Source: Stappia sediminis (GTDB lineage: Bacteria > Pseudomonadota > Alphaproteobacteria > Rhizobiales > Stappiaceae). From it: a DNA stretch of 64,000 nt. Both the position numbers and the translations under genes were made by a program. How positions within the stretch are numbered: the stretch's first letter is position 1; each line of letters begins with the position of its first letter. The stretch covers positions 310,001-374,000 of the forward strand of contig NZ_WUMV01000001.1 of NCBI RefSeq assembly GCF_009826895.1, given 5' to 3'. The notes below the pieces were generated by a model, which saw only the letters and a program-made list of their open reading frames with translations, searched no databases and was not told where the DNA came from. Shown here piece after piece: positions 63,817 through 64,000 of this stretch.

Positions 63817-64000
63817 TCAGCGTTGTTCAGGCACTGCGGCAAGCTGCACTCTTGTGCTTAGCAACGACGCGGCGGCTGAGCTCGGTCCGACCAAGATCTC
63901 GAACTCGCCCGGCTCTATGCAAGGAGAGAGATCGGTCCCGAGGAACGTGAAAGCATCCGCCGGGACGGCGAACCGAACAATTCCGCTCAAGCCGGGAGCG
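63817..64000 (-). CDS. GH3 beta-glucosidase, C-terminal end (partial)
   Basis: A frame open to the window edge encodes 60 residues and ends at a stop at 63817-63819. The sequence contains VRFAVPADAFTFLGTDL and EPGEFEILVGPSS, which match the fibronectin III-like domain that closes many glycoside hydrolase family 3 beta-glucosidases. The gene would run leftwards into this window from beyond its end. The short visible part limits certainty. The stretch 63636-63816 shows no gene. Confidence 0.65.
   Translation of the reverse strand, partial: APGLSGIVRFAVPADAFTFLGTDLSPCIEPGEFEILVGPSSAAASLLSTRVQLAAVPEQR

Overview
The window looks like chromosomal DNA of an alphaproteobacterium of the order Hyphomicrobiales (Rhizobiales), roughly 60% GC. 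The signs are the hflC-DUF2065-degP, serB-miaA, leuA, ilvC and ilvI-ilvH genes, small rhizobial-type dispersed palindromes, CyaF-like and membrane class III cyclases, and a BTLCP protease. Family-level placement is not possible from this alone.

Layout. 1-2.3 kb: the end of hflC, its DUF2065 partner and a DegP-type protease. 2.4-5.6 kb: an operon pairing a periplasmic amino-acid-type binding protein with a membrane cyclase. 6.0-9.1 kb: a small monooxygenase-like protein, then a nucleotidyltransferase and a PqqD-HprK fusion kinase, with a short Tat-signal peptide gene facing them. 9.4-11.3 kb: divergent serB and miaA. 11.5-15.8 kb: GNAT, NUDIX, PhzF, then a leucine-rich leader peptide and leuA. 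15.9-22.7 kb: pirin, a BlaR1-like M56 protease fused to an M23 peptidase with its BlaI repressor, an ABC-2 exporter, a penicillin-binding carboxypeptidase and a diguanylate cyclase. 22.8-24.7 kb: ilvC, with a 42-bp copy of its own 3' end, and a TetR regulator. 25-29.4 kb: phosphoribosyltransferase, two LysE exporters, small proteins, GNAT and an XRE-cupin regulator.

29.7-33 kb: a BTLCP cysteine protease followed by a tandem duplication of secreted glycine-rich proteins, with a remnant of the protease gene's 3' end between them. 33.4-35.9 kb: an isolated, AT-richer gene for an 849-residue protein joining a ribokinase-like region to an AAA ATPase. 36-41 kb: HxlR regulator and DMT exporter, PPK2, and an acyl-CoA synthetase overlapping an acyltransferase-like gene. 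41.2-46.9 kb: methanethiol oxidase (SELENBP family) with a membrane partner, a cyclase-TolB-TPR protein, and YHS and ankyrin proteins. 47-54 kb is accessory DNA: secreted orphans, dimethylargininase, a lysozyme-like protein, a toxin-antitoxin-like pair with repeated operator sites, a PEP-mutase family enzyme and a compact low-GC phage-like mini-operon.

54-57.7 kb: pdxJ and ilvI-ilvH, the latter behind an Ile/Leu/Val leader peptide and an attenuator. A tRNA-Lys(CTT) at 58.0 kb precedes a catabolic-looking cluster: alcohol dehydrogenase, an AcoR-like activator lacking the sigma-54 contact loop, and a flavin monooxygenase. The window ends inside a probable GH3 glycosidase gene.

leuA, ilvC and ilvIH cover most of branched-chain amino acid synthesis. 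Two of these transcription units carry visible leader-peptide control. The most unusual candidates are the PqqD-HprK/Tat-peptide locus, the ribokinase-like/AAA orphan, the M56-M23 fusion, the glycine-rich duplication and the GAFTGA-less regulator.
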